Below, in pieces: positions 16,815 through 25,638 of a stretch of 64,000 nt of DNA (the first letter of the stretch is position 1; every line of letters begins with the position of its first letter). Source of the stretch: Henriciella sp. (lineage in GTDB: Bacteria > Pseudomonadota > Alphaproteobacteria > Caulobacterales > Hyphomonadaceae); NCBI GenBank assembly GCA_030066975.1, contig JASJAO010000002.1:310001-374000 (forward strand), in the 5' to 3' direction. The notes beneath the pieces were generated by a model. The model did not search any database. It was not told the origin of the DNA and saw only the letters and a list, made by a program, of their open reading frames with translations. The position numbers and the translations under genes are program-made.

Positions 16815-18311
16815 GTGATAAAACGCATCGGACTAGGCCTTGGCGCATTCGTGCTGCTGCTGGTCGCAGTTTTGCTGATCAGAACCTTCAACTATGGCGG
16901 GCCGCACCGCGGCGCAGACATTGTTGAACTTGATCCGGCACCGAACATCAATGTCGAACGGGCCGCCGCGCGCCTTGGCGAGGCGATCCAGTTTCAGACG
17001 ATTACGCTGACGGCAGGTGACCCGCGTCCGGGCACCGAAGGCCCATGGCTCGAAATGCGGGACTGGATGGAGGCGACCTACCCTGCCTTTCATGCCGCCG
17101 CGACGCGCGAGATTGTTCCCGGCGGGTATACGCTCCTGTTTACCTGGCAAGGCAGCGACACGGCGCTGGATCCCCTGCTGTTAATGGCGCACCAGGACGT
17201 GGTGCCTGTCAACATGGGCACGCAAAGTGATTGGGAGGCACCTCCCTTCGATGGGGTTGTGCGGGACGGCTATGTCTATGGTCGCGGCACGATCGACGAC
17301 AAGGGGTCCATGGTCGGATTGCTCGAGGCCCTTGATGCGCTGGCCCGAGATGGGTTTCAGCCGCAGCGTACAATTTTGCTGATGCTGGGTCATGATGAGG
17401 AAGTCTCCGGGTCGGGTGCCTCCAGCGGCGTGCAATTGCTGAAAAGTCGCGGTGTATCGCCGGTCATGGCCCTGGATGAAGGCTTCATGGCGGTCGAGGA
17501 CAACCCCTTAACAGGCGGCACGGTGGGATACATTGGCGTTGCTGAGAAAGGCTATGTTACGTTCGAGATTACGGTCTCCGCGGAGGGCGGTCATTCTTCG
17601 ACCCCGCCGCGCAATTCAGCAACGGTTCGCCTCGCCAGAGCACTGGTTGCGCTTGATGAAAATCAGATGCCCGCCGATCTCGACTATCCGCTTGTGGCCG
17701 GCCTGTTCCGATCAACAGGTCATGAAATGCCGTTCGCGCAACGCATGGCGTTTGCCAATCAATGGTTGTTTGGCGGCTATCTGAAAAGCGTGTTGTCGAA
17801 TGTCCCAGCGGCCAATGCGATGATCCGGACAACCACCGCGCCAACCATGCTGGTCGGCTCAGCGAAGGAAAATGTTCTGGCGCAGCGGGCCACAGCCATT
17901 GTGAACTTCCGTATTCACCCACGAGACACCGAAGAGGATATTCTCAATCACATCAAACATGTGACCCGCGACATTGAGGGACTGGAAGTCAAATATGGAC
18001 GCACCGGCATTCGCGGCGCCGGGGCATCAAATGTTAGCCCGATGGACAATAAGGCCTATGCTGTCCTTCAGGCGATTGCGAGCGACGTTACAGATGGCGC
18101 CCCGGTTGCGCCTGGCCTCGTGCTCGGCGCGACCGACGGACGCTATGCCGAGGCCATCACAGACAGTGTTTATCGGTTTATGCCCGCGATCATGACGCCG
18201 GACGAACTGACGGGCTTTCACGGTACGAATGAGCGGATCTCGGTGGAGAATGTCGGACGTCTGGCACGTGGCTATGCCCAACTCGTGCTGGCCATGGACA
18301 AGTCCGAATAG
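16815..18311 (+). CDS. Membrane-anchored M20-family metallopeptidase (carboxypeptidase S-like)
   Basis: 498 residues from GTG 16815, chosen because GGAGGG lies 5 bases upstream; the frame is open to 16737. One N-terminal membrane helix (about residues 7-24) anchors an extracytoplasmic M20/M25/M40 enzyme. Zinc-site motifs are LLMAHQDVVPV, YGRGTIDDKG and GHDEEVSGSG, and the inserted dimerisation domain includes SAEGGHSSTPPR. The closest relatives are carboxypeptidase S-like enzymes that trim C-terminal residues from peptides. Peptide scavenging is the likely role; cleavage specificity is unknown. Confidence 0.9.
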   Translation: MIKRIGLGLGAFVLLLVAVLLIRTFNYGGPHRGADIVELDPAPNINVERAAARLGEAIQFQTITLTAGDPRPGTEGPWLEMRDWMEATYPAFHAAATREIVPGGYTLLFTWQGSDTALDPLLLMAHQDVVPVNMGTQSDWEAPPFDGVVRDGYVYGRGTIDDKGSMVGLLEALDALARDGFQPQRTILLMLGHDEEVSGSGASSGVQLLKSRGVSPVMALDEGFMAVEDNPLTGGTVGYIGVAEKGYVTFEITVSAEGGHSSTPPRNSATVRLARALVALDENQMPADLDYPLVAGLFRSTGHEMPFAQRMAFANQWLFGGYLKSVLSNVPAANAMIRTTTAPTMLVGSAKENVLAQRATAIVNFRIHPRDTEEDILNHIKHVTRDIEGLEVKYGRTGIRGAGASNVSPMDNKAYAVLQAIASDVTDGAPVAPGLVLGATDGRYAEAITDSVYRFMPAIMTPDELTGFHGTNERISVENVGRLARGYAQLVLAMDKSE

Positions 18312-18320
18312 TACCGGGCG

Positions 18321-18908
18321 ATGAGTGCAGCGGAGCCGGCATCTCTGATCCAGCGCGTTGAGGCGCTTGCCCACTCACGCTGGCTGTTGCCGGTCTTGCT
18401 GGTCATTGAGATCGCCGAGACAACCTTTGTTCCCTTGCCCTATGAAGCCCTTTTCATCGCCCTGTGCGCCGCAGCGCGAGACCGGATTTGGGTTTTCGTC
18501 GCCGTCACCATGTTGGGCAGTGCGATTGGCGGGTCGATCCTCTATCTGCTCGGCATGTCCTTTGCCGAGTCCATTGCCGCCATGTTTGGTGCTGAGGCGG
18601 CATTGGTTGAACTGACCGCAGTCTTCGCAGAACGCGGTGCATCCTTCATTATGTTGGGTGGGACAACGCCCGCGCCCTCCTATCTGATCAATCTCGCGGC
18701 TGGTGCAAGCGGCTATCCTTATCTCGCCTTTCTGTCCCTGTTCTCAGCGAGCCGCTTCATCCGTTTCGCGCTCCTGGGATTGCTGATCTATTATTTCGGC
18801 GACGAGATCGCCGGTTTCTGGAAGCGTTTGCCGAAATGGCTGCGCTGGGTCCTGAGCCTTCTGATCGCAGCGGCACTGGTCTACTGGTTCGTATCCGGGT
18901 TCGTTTAG
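18321..18908 (+). CDS. YqaA/DedA-family membrane protein
   Basis: A 195-residue protein with about four to five membrane helices. The VIEIAETTFVPLPYEALF segment, the GSAIGGSILYLLG helix and the GGTTPAPSYLINLAAG loop match the SNARE-associated/DedA (VTT) family, YqaA branch. DedA proteins support membrane homeostasis, and some members flip lipid carriers. It starts 10 bases after the M20 gene and is probably cotranscribed. Substrate unknown. Confidence 0.85.
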   Translation: MSAAEPASLIQRVEALAHSRWLLPVLLVIEIAETTFVPLPYEALFIALCAAARDRIWVFVAVTMLGSAIGGSILYLLGMSFAESIAAMFGAEAALVELTAVFAERGASFIMLGGTTPAPSYLINLAAGASGYPYLAFLSLFSASRFIRFALLGLLIYYFGDEIAGFWKRLPKWLRWVLSLLIAAALVYWFVSGFV

Positions 18909-19024
18909 CACGCCCGCCGGATCGCACTTATAGCTAATGCGGTGTTACCGCACGCGGCAAAATCTTAATGCCCCGCTGAGGCCGGATTTAAACACTCTCA
19001 TTTAACGGTTGTCAGGAACCTAGA

Positions 19025-19789
19025 ATGGGCCTCGATATGCCGACTGATATTCATAAACTCAAAGAAACCGCGATCTTCTTCGCTATGGTCGTTGCCACAG
19101 CGCTGGCACTGTCCTTCATCGTTGCGGTTGTGATGTATAATTTCGGCGTGTCCGATCATTCTCAGAAATATCTTCTGACCAGCGTCTACATCTCTGTCTG
19201 TGTCGGTTTGCCGGTGGCGATCATCGCCTCGCAGAACCAATTCCGTTTGATGATGCATCGCGACCCTCTGGAGACCCTGGCGACGCGAGACGGTCTGACC
19301 GATCTGCTCAGCCGCCGCTATTTCCTGCAAGCTGCCAATCAGCAAATCCAGCGCATGCAGCGCACGGAAAAGATGGCCGGTGTGATCGTGTTCGATATTG
19401 ATGGCTTCAAGGATATCAACGACAAGTTCGGCAACGCCATGGGCGACAAACTCCTGATGGCGGTGGCAACGTTGGCACGCGAAGAATTGCGCAGCCGTCA
19501 GGATCTGATGACCCGCTGGTGGGGCGACGAGTTCGTGATCATGCTGCACGCGACCACGCCTGAACTGGTGCGCCTGGTGTCGGAGCGTGTTCGCAAGCGG
19601 ATCGATGAAACGCCGATCATGCTTGGCGACAATGAGGTGAAGGTCACCGCCAGCTTTGGCTTCGCTGTCTTGTCCAAGTATGACACTTTGGAAGGGGCTA
19701 TGGGCCGCGCCGATGAAGCGATGAAGCTGGCGAAATCCGAAGGCAAGAACACCGTCCGCACCTGGTCGATTGCGCAACTGGCAAGCTAG
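19025..19789 (+). CDS. Membrane GGDEF-domain protein with altered active-site motif
   Basis: A 254-residue protein with two membrane helices (about residues 15-37 and 48-65) and a cytoplasmic GGDEF domain starting at RDGLTDLLSRRYF. GGDEF enzymes make cyclic di-GMP from two GTP. Here the signature reads WGDEF (residues 166-170): the first glycine is tryptophan. The inhibitory RxxD site also lacks its arginine at the usual place (SRQD). The metal-binding FDIDGFKDIND segment is intact. It may be active without product inhibition, or be a receptor. No periplasmic sensor domain is present. Confidence 0.88.
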   Translation: MGLDMPTDIHKLKETAIFFAMVVATALALSFIVAVVMYNFGVSDHSQKYLLTSVYISVCVGLPVAIIASQNQFRLMMHRDPLETLATRDGLTDLLSRRYFLQAANQQIQRMQRTEKMAGVIVFDIDGFKDINDKFGNAMGDKLLMAVATLAREELRSRQDLMTRWWGDEFVIMLHATTPELVRLVSERVRKRIDETPIMLGDNEVKVTASFGFAVLSKYDTLEGAMGRADEAMKLAKSEGKNTVRTWSIAQLAS

Positions 19790-19813
19790 AGCGAGGCTCG
19801 ACGTGGCGGCGCG

Positions 19814-20869
19814 CTAAAGCTCCGCCACAATCGCATCCGTCATTTGCGACGTGGACAGCGATCCGCCAAGATCTGCCGTCCGCGCGCCATTTTCCAGGGC
19901 TTTACCAACCGCTGAAAACACGCGGTCTGCTACCTCCGGGCGCCCCAGTGACCACCGCAAAGCCATTTCCAGCGACAGGATCGTGGCACACGGATTGGCT
20001 CTGCCTTGACCGGCAATATCGGGTGCTGAGCCATGTACAGGCTCGTAAAGCCCGGGCGTGCCCTCCTTGCCCAAGCTGGCCGACGGCAGCATGCCGATTG
20101 ATCCGGTCAGCATCGCGGCGGCGTCGGACAGAATATCGCCGAACAGGTTGCCAGCCAGGATCGTGTCAAACTGGGTCGGCGCGCGGACAAGCTCCATCGC
20201 GCAGGCATCTGCATACATGTGGCTGAGCTCAACGCCAATCCCTTCCTCAGCATGCAGCGCGGTGACAGTCTCCCGCCAGAAGAGGCCAGATTCCATGACA
20301 TTAGACTTTTCCGTCGAACAGACCCGGCCTTGTCGGCCTCTGGCAATGTCAAAGGCAACACGGGTGACACGTTCAATTTCACCGGCTGTATAGCGCGAGG
20401 TCTCAAACCCGAAACTCTTCTCGCCGATGCCCCGCTCAATCCCGCGCGGTTCGCCGAAATACACCCCGGAGGTCAGTTCGCGCACAATCATGATGTCGAG
20501 CCCTTCGACATGCTCGCGTTTGAGCGTCGAGGCATCGACGAGGGCCGGAAAACAGAAGGCGGGCCGCAGGTTGGCGAACACATCCATCCCCTTGCGCAGC
20601 TGCAGCAGGCCCATTTCGGGGCGCAAATTACGTTCCACGTCGACCCATTTCGCACCCCCGACTGCGCCGAGCAAAACCGCGTCGCTTGACTTGGCCATGA
20701 CCAGCGTCTCGACGGTAAGGGGCTCGCCATTCGCATCGATCGATGCCCCACCGACCAGGCCGGTTTGAAAGGCCAGGTCCGGGGCCACGATCTCGGCAAC
20801 GCGCCGGGCTTCCGCGATCACCTCAGGCCCAATGCCGTCGCCGGGCAGGAGAAGCAAAGTCTGCGTCAT
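19814..20869 (-). CDS. leuB: 3-isopropylmalate dehydrogenase
   Basis: LeuB oxidises and decarboxylates 3-isopropylmalate to 2-oxoisocaproate with NAD in leucine synthesis. The 351-residue protein has the expected N-terminal [12 protein letters not shown], the substrate-binding [14 protein letters not shown] loop and the C-terminal [19 protein letters not shown] signature. It is the last gene of the minus-strand leucine operon, 18 bases after the upstream ABM gene. Assignment is secure. Confidence 0.97.
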   Translation of the reverse strand: MTQTLLLLPGDGIGPEVIAEARRVAEIVAPDLAFQTGLVGGASIDANGEPLTVETLVMAKSSDAVLLGAVGGAKWVDVERNLRPEMGLLQLRKGMDVFANLRPAFCFPALVDASTLKREHVEGLDIMIVRELTSGVYFGEPRGIERGIGEKSFGFETSRYTAGEIERVTRVAFDIARGRQGRVCSTEKSNVMESGLFWRETVTALHAEEGIGVELSHMYADACAMELVRAPTQFDTILAGNLFGDILSDAAAMLTGSIGMLPSASLGKEGTPGLYEPVHGSAPDIAGQGRANPCATILSLEMALRWSLGRPEVADRVFSAVGKALENGARTADLGGSLSTSQMTDAIVAEL

Positions 20870-20887
20870 GGCGTTTTACCTTATGGG

Positions 20888-21190
20888 TTAGACGTCGCGC
20901 GTCTCACGAACCTCGTGGGCGCGAAGGGAGCGTTCCAGGAATTTCACGTCCTTTAGCGCTGCCCGCCAAGGTTCCATATGCGACATCTTGAAATGGGCCT
21001 CAAGCGTCTCCCAACTGTCCCACCGCTCCAGCACGCGCATGATGTGCGGGTCGAGGACATCAATGGCGTAAGTGTAATCGATACAGCCACCTTCGGCTCG
21101 GCTCGCTTCAATCTGTGCCGTGGCCGCGCCGCGCACGCGCTCAAAGTCGCCGGCATGCTGCATCCGAACATACCCTTCGACAACAATCAT
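20888..21190 (-). CDS. ABM-domain protein, copy 1 (putative quinol monooxygenase type)
   Basis: A 100-residue single-domain ferredoxin-like protein. MIVVEGYVRM, then the helix with SRAEGGCIDYTYAIDVLDP, then RVLERWDSWETLEAHF and HM are typical of the ABM superfamily (YgiN, ActVA-Orf6, EthD relatives). It is clearly a paralogue of the next gene upstream: both begin MIxVEG, share EGGCI/EAGCI plus LDP, and end the core with ERWxxxxxLxAHF. The two overlap by 4 bases. ABM proteins are often cofactor-free oxygenases acting on quinols or aldehyde-like compounds. Its place in a leucine operon does not reveal a substrate. Confidence 0.82.
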   Translation of the reverse strand: MIVVEGYVRMQHAGDFERVRGAATAQIEASRAEGGCIDYTYAIDVLDPHIMRVLERWDSWETLEAHFKMSHMEPWRAALKDVKFLERSLRAHEVRETRDV

Positions 21191-21489
21191 AGCGGCAGCG
21201 GCTGCGGCTCGGCATCATACATCCGAACTTGCAGATCTTGCGGGCCGATCTCCGAGAGCGCCTGTCGAAACACCGCCATGTGCGGTTCGGCAAAATGCGC
21301 CTGCAGTGCGGCAAGGTCTTTCCAGCGTTCAATGATCCGCAGCAGGTCGGGGTCCAGCGCGTCTCGGCTATAGGCGTATTCGATACATCCAGCCTCCTCC
21401 CGGCTCGCCAGGATCATGGCCTCCATTGCTGTGAGCGCCTGATCCCAGGCATCGGTCGGAATGCGCGCGCTGCCTTCAACAATAATCAT
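21187..21489 (-). CDS. ABM-domain protein, copy 2 (putative quinol monooxygenase type)
   Basis: A 100-residue ABM protein, first of the tandem pair in transcription order. The shared core includes SREEAGCIEYAYSRDALDP and RIIERWKDLAALQAHF with a following His-Met pair. The copies differ most in the first helix and the C-terminal tail, so they are diverged rather than recent duplicates. ABM proteins work as dimers, so the pair could form a heterodimer. It overlaps both its neighbours by 4 bases, the inhibitor gene upstream and copy 1 downstream. Substrate unknown. Confidence 0.82.
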   Translation of the reverse strand: MIIVEGSARIPTDAWDQALTAMEAMILASREEAGCIEYAYSRDALDPDLLRIIERWKDLAALQAHFAEPHMAVFRQALSEIGPQDLQVRMYDAEPQPLPL

Positions 21490-21911
21490 CGTCTTGCATT
21501 CACATTCAGCATCAGCGTTTCTGCGACATCCGCTTCATGGCGCTGATAGGACAGGTTCAAAACCGTAGAGCCTCTTCCGGCCCCTTCAAACGTGAACACC
21601 TGCATACCGCCGCTGCCGACCAGACCTTCTGGCGCGGGGTCGGCGACATAGTCTTCGGAGACCAGAGTGATGATCGACTCGTCTGTCCCATCGAGGAGAT
21701 ACCAGAAATAGCCAGTGGTCGGATTGCTTTCCAGGCGCACCACCACCGTGCCGCCCCTGCGGATATTGATATCGGTACCGGTCGACGGGTTGGTAAGCGT
21801 CTGCACGGGCGCTGCCCCCTCCAGACCACGTACCTCCGGTTGGGTGTTCAGCACGTCCTGTGCACAGGCGCTTAGACTCAGTACCGCTGCAGCCAGTAGC
21901 CAGTGTTTCAT
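21486..21911 (-). CDS. Lipoprotein of the chagasin/I42 cysteine-protease-inhibitor family
   Basis: A 141-residue exported protein. The signal peptide ends in a lipobox (LSAC, cysteine at residue 16). The mature part has the three loops of I42 inhibitors: NPTTGYFW near residues 63-70, GSGGMQVFTF in the middle, and the late strand LNLSYQRHEAD. Chagasin-like proteins block papain-family peptidases by inserting these loops into the active-site cleft. It is sandwiched between leuD and an ABM gene with ATGA overlaps on both sides, so it is cotranslated with leucine enzymes. Its target peptidase is not apparent here. Confidence 0.83.
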   Translation of the reverse strand: MKHWLLAAAVLSLSACAQDVLNTQPEVRGLEGAAPVQTLTNPSTGTDINIRRGGTVVVRLESNPTTGYFWYLLDGTDESIITLVSEDYVADPAPEGLVGSGGMQVFTFEGAGRGSTVLNLSYQRHEADVAETLMLNVNARR

Positions 21912-22537
21912 CCTATAGTCTCCAACCAGGGTGTTGTGAGTTTACGCTGCGCTTCAAAACGCTCAATGTCCGGTGCGCGCTGTAAAGTCATGGCGATATC
22001 ATCAAGACCATTCAGCAGTTTGTCCTTGCGACCGGGGTCAATCTCGAACCTGTAATCGGTGCCATCCGGCCCGGTCACCGTCTGATGTTCCAGATCGATT
22101 TCAAACACACTGTTGCCGCCACCCGCCTGCTCGGCAAGCTTTTCGCAAATCTCCTGCGGAAGACGCAGGGCTAATATGCCGTTCTTGCCGCTATTGTTGA
22201 AGAAAATGTCGGCATAACTCGGTGCGATGACGCAGGTTATGCCCTGATCCAGAAGCGCCCAGGGCGCATGCTCCCGAGACGAGCCGCAGCCAAAGTTCTC
22301 GCCCGCGATCAAAACGCCAGCGCCTTTATATTTCGGCTTATTGAGGACAAAGTCGGGGTTCATCGACCCGTCCGGCAAAGTCTTCAACTCGTGAAACAGG
22401 CCTTCAGCCAGGCCGACACGTTCGGTGGTTTTCAGGAACTGTTTGGGGATGATCATGTCGGTGTCGACATTGGCCATCAGCTTGCCTTTGTCGGTCAGCG
22501 GGGCAGCGGTTGTGCGTAATTTGGTGAAGGGTTTCAT
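21908..22537 (-). CDS. leuD: 3-isopropylmalate dehydratase small subunit
   Basis: LeuD pairs with LeuC to isomerise 2-isopropylmalate to 3-isopropylmalate. The 209-residue length is normal. Signatures are ANVDTDMIIPKQFLK, the catalytic-face motif GENFGCGSSREHAPWAL and the SYADIFFNNSGKNGIL segment. In this operon leuC and leuD are separated by two unrelated genes (GNAT and VOC), whereas in many bacteria they adjoin. Confidence 0.97.
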   Translation of the reverse strand: MKPFTKLRTTAAPLTDKGKLMANVDTDMIIPKQFLKTTERVGLAEGLFHELKTLPDGSMNPDFVLNKPKYKGAGVLIAGENFGCGSSREHAPWALLDQGITCVIAPSYADIFFNNSGKNGILALRLPQEICEKLAEQAGGGNSVFEIDLEHQTVTGPDGTDYRFEIDPGRKDKLLNGLDDIAMTLQRAPDIERFEAQRKLTTPWLETIG

Positions 22538-22546
22538 GATCCTGTC

Positions 22547-23389
22547 CTAGCGCGGCGTATGATGAATGAACAGCGTCGGGATTCCAAGCGTTCCGTTTCT
22601 CAAGGTGAAGACCTCACTGCCCGGCTTGCGTCCGGTGCGGATTTCGCTGATGTCCAAACCGGCTTGGGTCAGTCGGTCATGTGCCGCTCTTAGATCGTCT
22701 ACAGCCCAGGTTGCACCCCAAATTTCATCCGAAGCGGACGAATCATGGTCCTGATCGAGACGATGAATGACTTCCAGGGTCAGCCCGCCGACACGGAAGA
22801 ACAGAAACCGCGTCTTCCATTGCGGCGCATTGCGATCAAGCGCGAACCGTAATCCGAGTCGCGCGCCATAGAACGCGACCGCTCTTTCGGGGTTTGGTGT
22901 GTTGATAACCAGATGATCAAGTCCCGATACGGAACCCATAATCTGATCAACGGGCCGATCGAGTGAATCATTTCGTTCTAAAACGAAACTCTTTATCCCC
23001 GCAGCTGCCTCATCGGGTATTCGGAATCGCGACCACGACGTCCAGGATTGGGTTTTGAGGTCAACACTGGTCCCCGGCGAAATGTCACTCGGACTCAAAC
23101 CGCGCCGTGTCATAAGATGATGATCCGCACCCAGATCATCGCTTTGATAGACCAATGTCGACAGCCGCGGTCCCGATTGCGTTAAGTCTCGTATACTGTC
23201 AGCAACCGATCCTGACCCGCTCGGCGCCATCAGTTCAAGACAGGTATTGCCGGCATGAAACAGGGCTGTCGCCGCGCCGTCCGCATCCGTCTGCCAGACT
23301 GGATCAGCGCCCATTACGATGGTATAGTCTTCCATGCCTTGCTCAATGTCAGGACACAGCAGGACGACGTGATCCAACGCAGTGATCAT
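22547..23389 (-). CDS. VOC/glyoxalase-like double-domain protein
   Basis: A 280-residue protein with two vicinal-oxygen-chelate halves: the first opens ALDHVVLLCPDIEQGMEDY, the second opens GLDHLVINTPNPERAVAFYGARLGLRFAL. The N-terminal half fits the glyoxalase-like domain family with a longer insert. VOC proteins include lyases, dioxygenases and binding proteins, and no catalytic assignment is possible from this sequence alone. It overlaps the GNAT gene by 4 bases and sits 9 bases before leuD. Confidence 0.8.
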   Translation of the reverse strand: MITALDHVVLLCPDIEQGMEDYTIVMGADPVWQTDADGAATALFHAGNTCLELMAPSGSGSVADSIRDLTQSGPRLSTLVYQSDDLGADHHLMTRRGLSPSDISPGTSVDLKTQSWTSWSRFRIPDEAAAGIKSFVLERNDSLDRPVDQIMGSVSGLDHLVINTPNPERAVAFYGARLGLRFALDRNAPQWKTRFLFFRVGGLTLEVIHRLDQDHDSSASDEIWGATWAVDDLRAAHDRLTQAGLDISEIRTGRKPGSEVFTLRNGTLGIPTLFIHHTPR

Positions 23390-24054
23390 GCACGAAACTC
23401 CTCTAGGCGCTTCTTCTGTTGGCCCGCAGCATCAAAGTTGGAGGGTGACAGCCAGGCCTGAAACGCAGCCTTGATCGCAGGCCAATCTGCGTCTGTCATC
23501 GCGAACCAGGCGGTGTCGCGATTGGTACCCTTCACCACCATGTCATTGCGAAACACGCCTTCAAACTTGAAGCCGAAGCGTTCGGCCGCCCGCCGTGATG
23601 CGGCGTTGTCATTGTGACACTTCCACTCATAGCGACGATAACCGAGCTCATCGAACACATGGGATGCCATCAGATACATGGCCTCCGTCGCTTCCCGGCT
23701 GCGTTTGAGCTTTGATCCAAAAGCCACCGCGCCAACCTCAACACTGCCATGCGATTTGCGCAGGCGCATATAGCTCGACATGCCGAGGATGTCCCGGGAC
23801 TGCGCCTGCCGAATGACCATGATGGCCCAGCCCAGATGATCTGCTATCGCGCCGAAGCGGTCCCTGAAATCCATTTCATCCTTGTACGGACCATCAGGCA
23901 TATAGCGCCAGATCTCATTATTCTTGCGACCGCTTACCGCGTCGGTTAGACCTGTAAGATGCACATCACAATCAATGGGTTCCAAAACGGAATATACTCC
24001 CGGCAGTGGCCACTCACCCGGCGCAGCGCGCGGCGTCCAGTCTTTCAGGCTCAC
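23386..24054 (-). CDS. RimJ/RimL-type GNAT acetyltransferase in the leucine operon
   Basis: A 222-residue GNAT protein. [27 protein letters not shown] contains the acetyl-CoA-binding region, and [31 protein letters not shown] is the C-terminal motif typical of this subgroup. The preceding [12 protein letters not shown] region is also common in these proteins. It overlaps leuC and the VOC gene by ATGA on both sides. Substrate unknown; amine, amino-acid-derived molecule or protein N-terminus are all possible. Confidence 0.82.
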   Translation of the reverse strand: MSLKDWTPRAAPGEWPLPGVYSVLEPIDCDVHLTGLTDAVSGRKNNEIWRYMPDGPYKDEMDFRDRFGAIADHLGWAIMVIRQAQSRDILGMSSYMRLRKSHGSVEVGAVAFGSKLKRSREATEAMYLMASHVFDELGYRRYEWKCHNDNAASRRAAERFGFKFEGVFRNDMVVKGTNRDTAWFAMTDADWPAIKAAFQAWLSPSNFDAAGQQKKRLEEFRA

Positions 24055-25448
24055 CCAATCACTCCGCTGATCGCGGCGCGGGCTGCAAGGTACGGGCTCA
24101 TTAAATGCGTGCGGCCGCCGCGGCCCTGGCGACCTTCAAAGTTCCGGTTGGACGTTGAGGCGCAGCGCTCACCCGGGGCGAGAATGTCGGGGTTCATGCC
24201 AAGACACATGGAACAGCCCGGCTCGCGCCATTCAAATCCAGCGGCGCTGAAAACTGTATCCAGGCCTTCTGATTCAGCTTGCGCCCGCACCAGTCCTGAT
24301 CCCGGTACGACCATGGCGCGCACGCCATCAGCCACCTTGCCGGTCTTCGCGACCTCAGCAGCTGCTCGCAAATCTTCGATCCGGGAATTGGTGCACGATC
24401 CGATGAAGACCCGCTGGATTGGTGTCCCGGCAATTCTCTGACCCGCTTCAAGTCCCATATAGTCGAGTGCGCGTGTCGCAGCCGAGCGCTTGATCGGATC
24501 TGTCATCTGAGCCGGATCAGGCACCTTTCCAGACAGAGCAATCGCCTGTTCCGGACTGGTGCCCCAGGTCACGGTCGGTTCAATATCTGCCGCGTTGATA
24601 TGGACGACCTCGTCCCATTGGGCATCGTCGTCGGAATAGAGCGTGCGCCAGTGCTTCTCCGCGAGTTCCCAGGCACCGCCTTTCGGTGCGGCCGGACGCC
24701 CACGCACATAGTCAAACGTGACCTCGTCCGGCGCGATCAGGCCTGCCCGTGCCCCGCCTTCAATCGACAGATTACAGAGCGTCATCCGCCCCTCCATCGA
24801 CAGGGCGCGGATGGCTTCCCCGCGATACTCCATCACATAACCGGTGCCACCCGCGGTCCCGATATGCGCGATCAGGTGCAGGGCGAGGTCCTTGGCGGTG
24901 ACCCCTTCATTCAGGCGTCCAGACACTTCGATCGCCATATTTTTCATCTTGCGGGCCCGAAGCGTTTGTGTGGCGAGCACATGCTCGACTTCGCTCGTGC
25001 CAATGCCATGCGCCAAAGCCCCAAAAGCCCCATGCGTCGAGGTATGACTGTCACCGCAGACAACCGTCATGCCAGGTTGTGTACGCCCCTGCTCTGGCCC
25101 GACCACGTGGACAATGCCGTTGCGCAACTCCCCCATCGGGAAGAACTCGATGCCGTGCTCTTTGACGTTTCTTGTAAGCGCCGTCAGCTGGTTGCGGGCC
25201 GCCTCATCCCTAACACCGGCGAGGCCCAGCGCCTGGTTCTCTGTAGGAGTATTGTGATCGGCAACGGCCAGTGTGAGATCAGGTCGGCGCACAGCCCGTC
25301 CTGCCGCTTTCAGACCTGCAAAAGCCTGCGGCGTTGTCACTTCATGGATCAGGTGCAGATCGATATAAAGCACCGCTTCGCCCGTGGCGGCGTCCTCGCC
25401 AACCAGGTGAGCATCCCAGATCTTGTCGTACAGCGTCTTTCCGGTCAT
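24051..25448 (-). CDS. leuC: 3-isopropylmalate dehydratase large subunit
   Basis: LeuC carries the [4Fe-4S] cluster of isopropylmalate isomerase. The 465-residue protein has the cluster cysteines in GSCTNSR and in CSMCLGMN further on, plus the [15 protein letters not shown] and [17 protein letters not shown] regions. It is the first gene of the eight-gene leucine operon. About 125 bases separate it from the terminator of the upstream repeat-protein gene, which must hold the operon promoter. Confidence 0.97.
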   Translation of the reverse strand: MTGKTLYDKIWDAHLVGEDAATGEAVLYIDLHLIHEVTTPQAFAGLKAAGRAVRRPDLTLAVADHNTPTENQALGLAGVRDEAARNQLTALTRNVKEHGIEFFPMGELRNGIVHVVGPEQGRTQPGMTVVCGDSHTSTHGAFGALAHGIGTSEVEHVLATQTLRARKMKNMAIEVSGRLNEGVTAKDLALHLIAHIGTAGGTGYVMEYRGEAIRALSMEGRMTLCNLSIEGGARAGLIAPDEVTFDYVRGRPAAPKGGAWELAEKHWRTLYSDDDAQWDEVVHINAADIEPTVTWGTSPEQAIALSGKVPDPAQMTDPIKRSAATRALDYMGLEAGQRIAGTPIQRVFIGSCTNSRIEDLRAAAEVAKTGKVADGVRAMVVPGSGLVRAQAESEGLDTVFSAAGFEWREPGCSMCLGMNPDILAPGERCASTSNRNFEGRQGRGGRTHLMSPYLAARAAISGVIG

Positions 25449-25571
25449 CGGTTCCGTCTCTTGTTTTGAGCGTAAACACCATGCTCAGCAGGTTCGCGCA
25501 AGCGTACAATCGTCGCTGAGCGCACGAGAATGACCACGGGCACTACAGTTTGGAACATTTGCATGCACAAC

Positions 25572-25600
25572 AAAAAGGCCGATCACCTGGTGACCGGCCT
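25572..25600 (-). terminator. Intrinsic terminator of the repeat-protein gene
   Basis: On the minus strand AGGCCGGTCAC pairs with GTGATCGGCCT around a short loop, with one mismatch, followed by TTTTTG. It ends transcription of the secreted repeat protein before the leucine operon. Confidence 0.85.
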
Positions 25601-25638
25601 CCTTGCTTACCTGATTTGGGCAGTCTGCCCGGGTCAGA

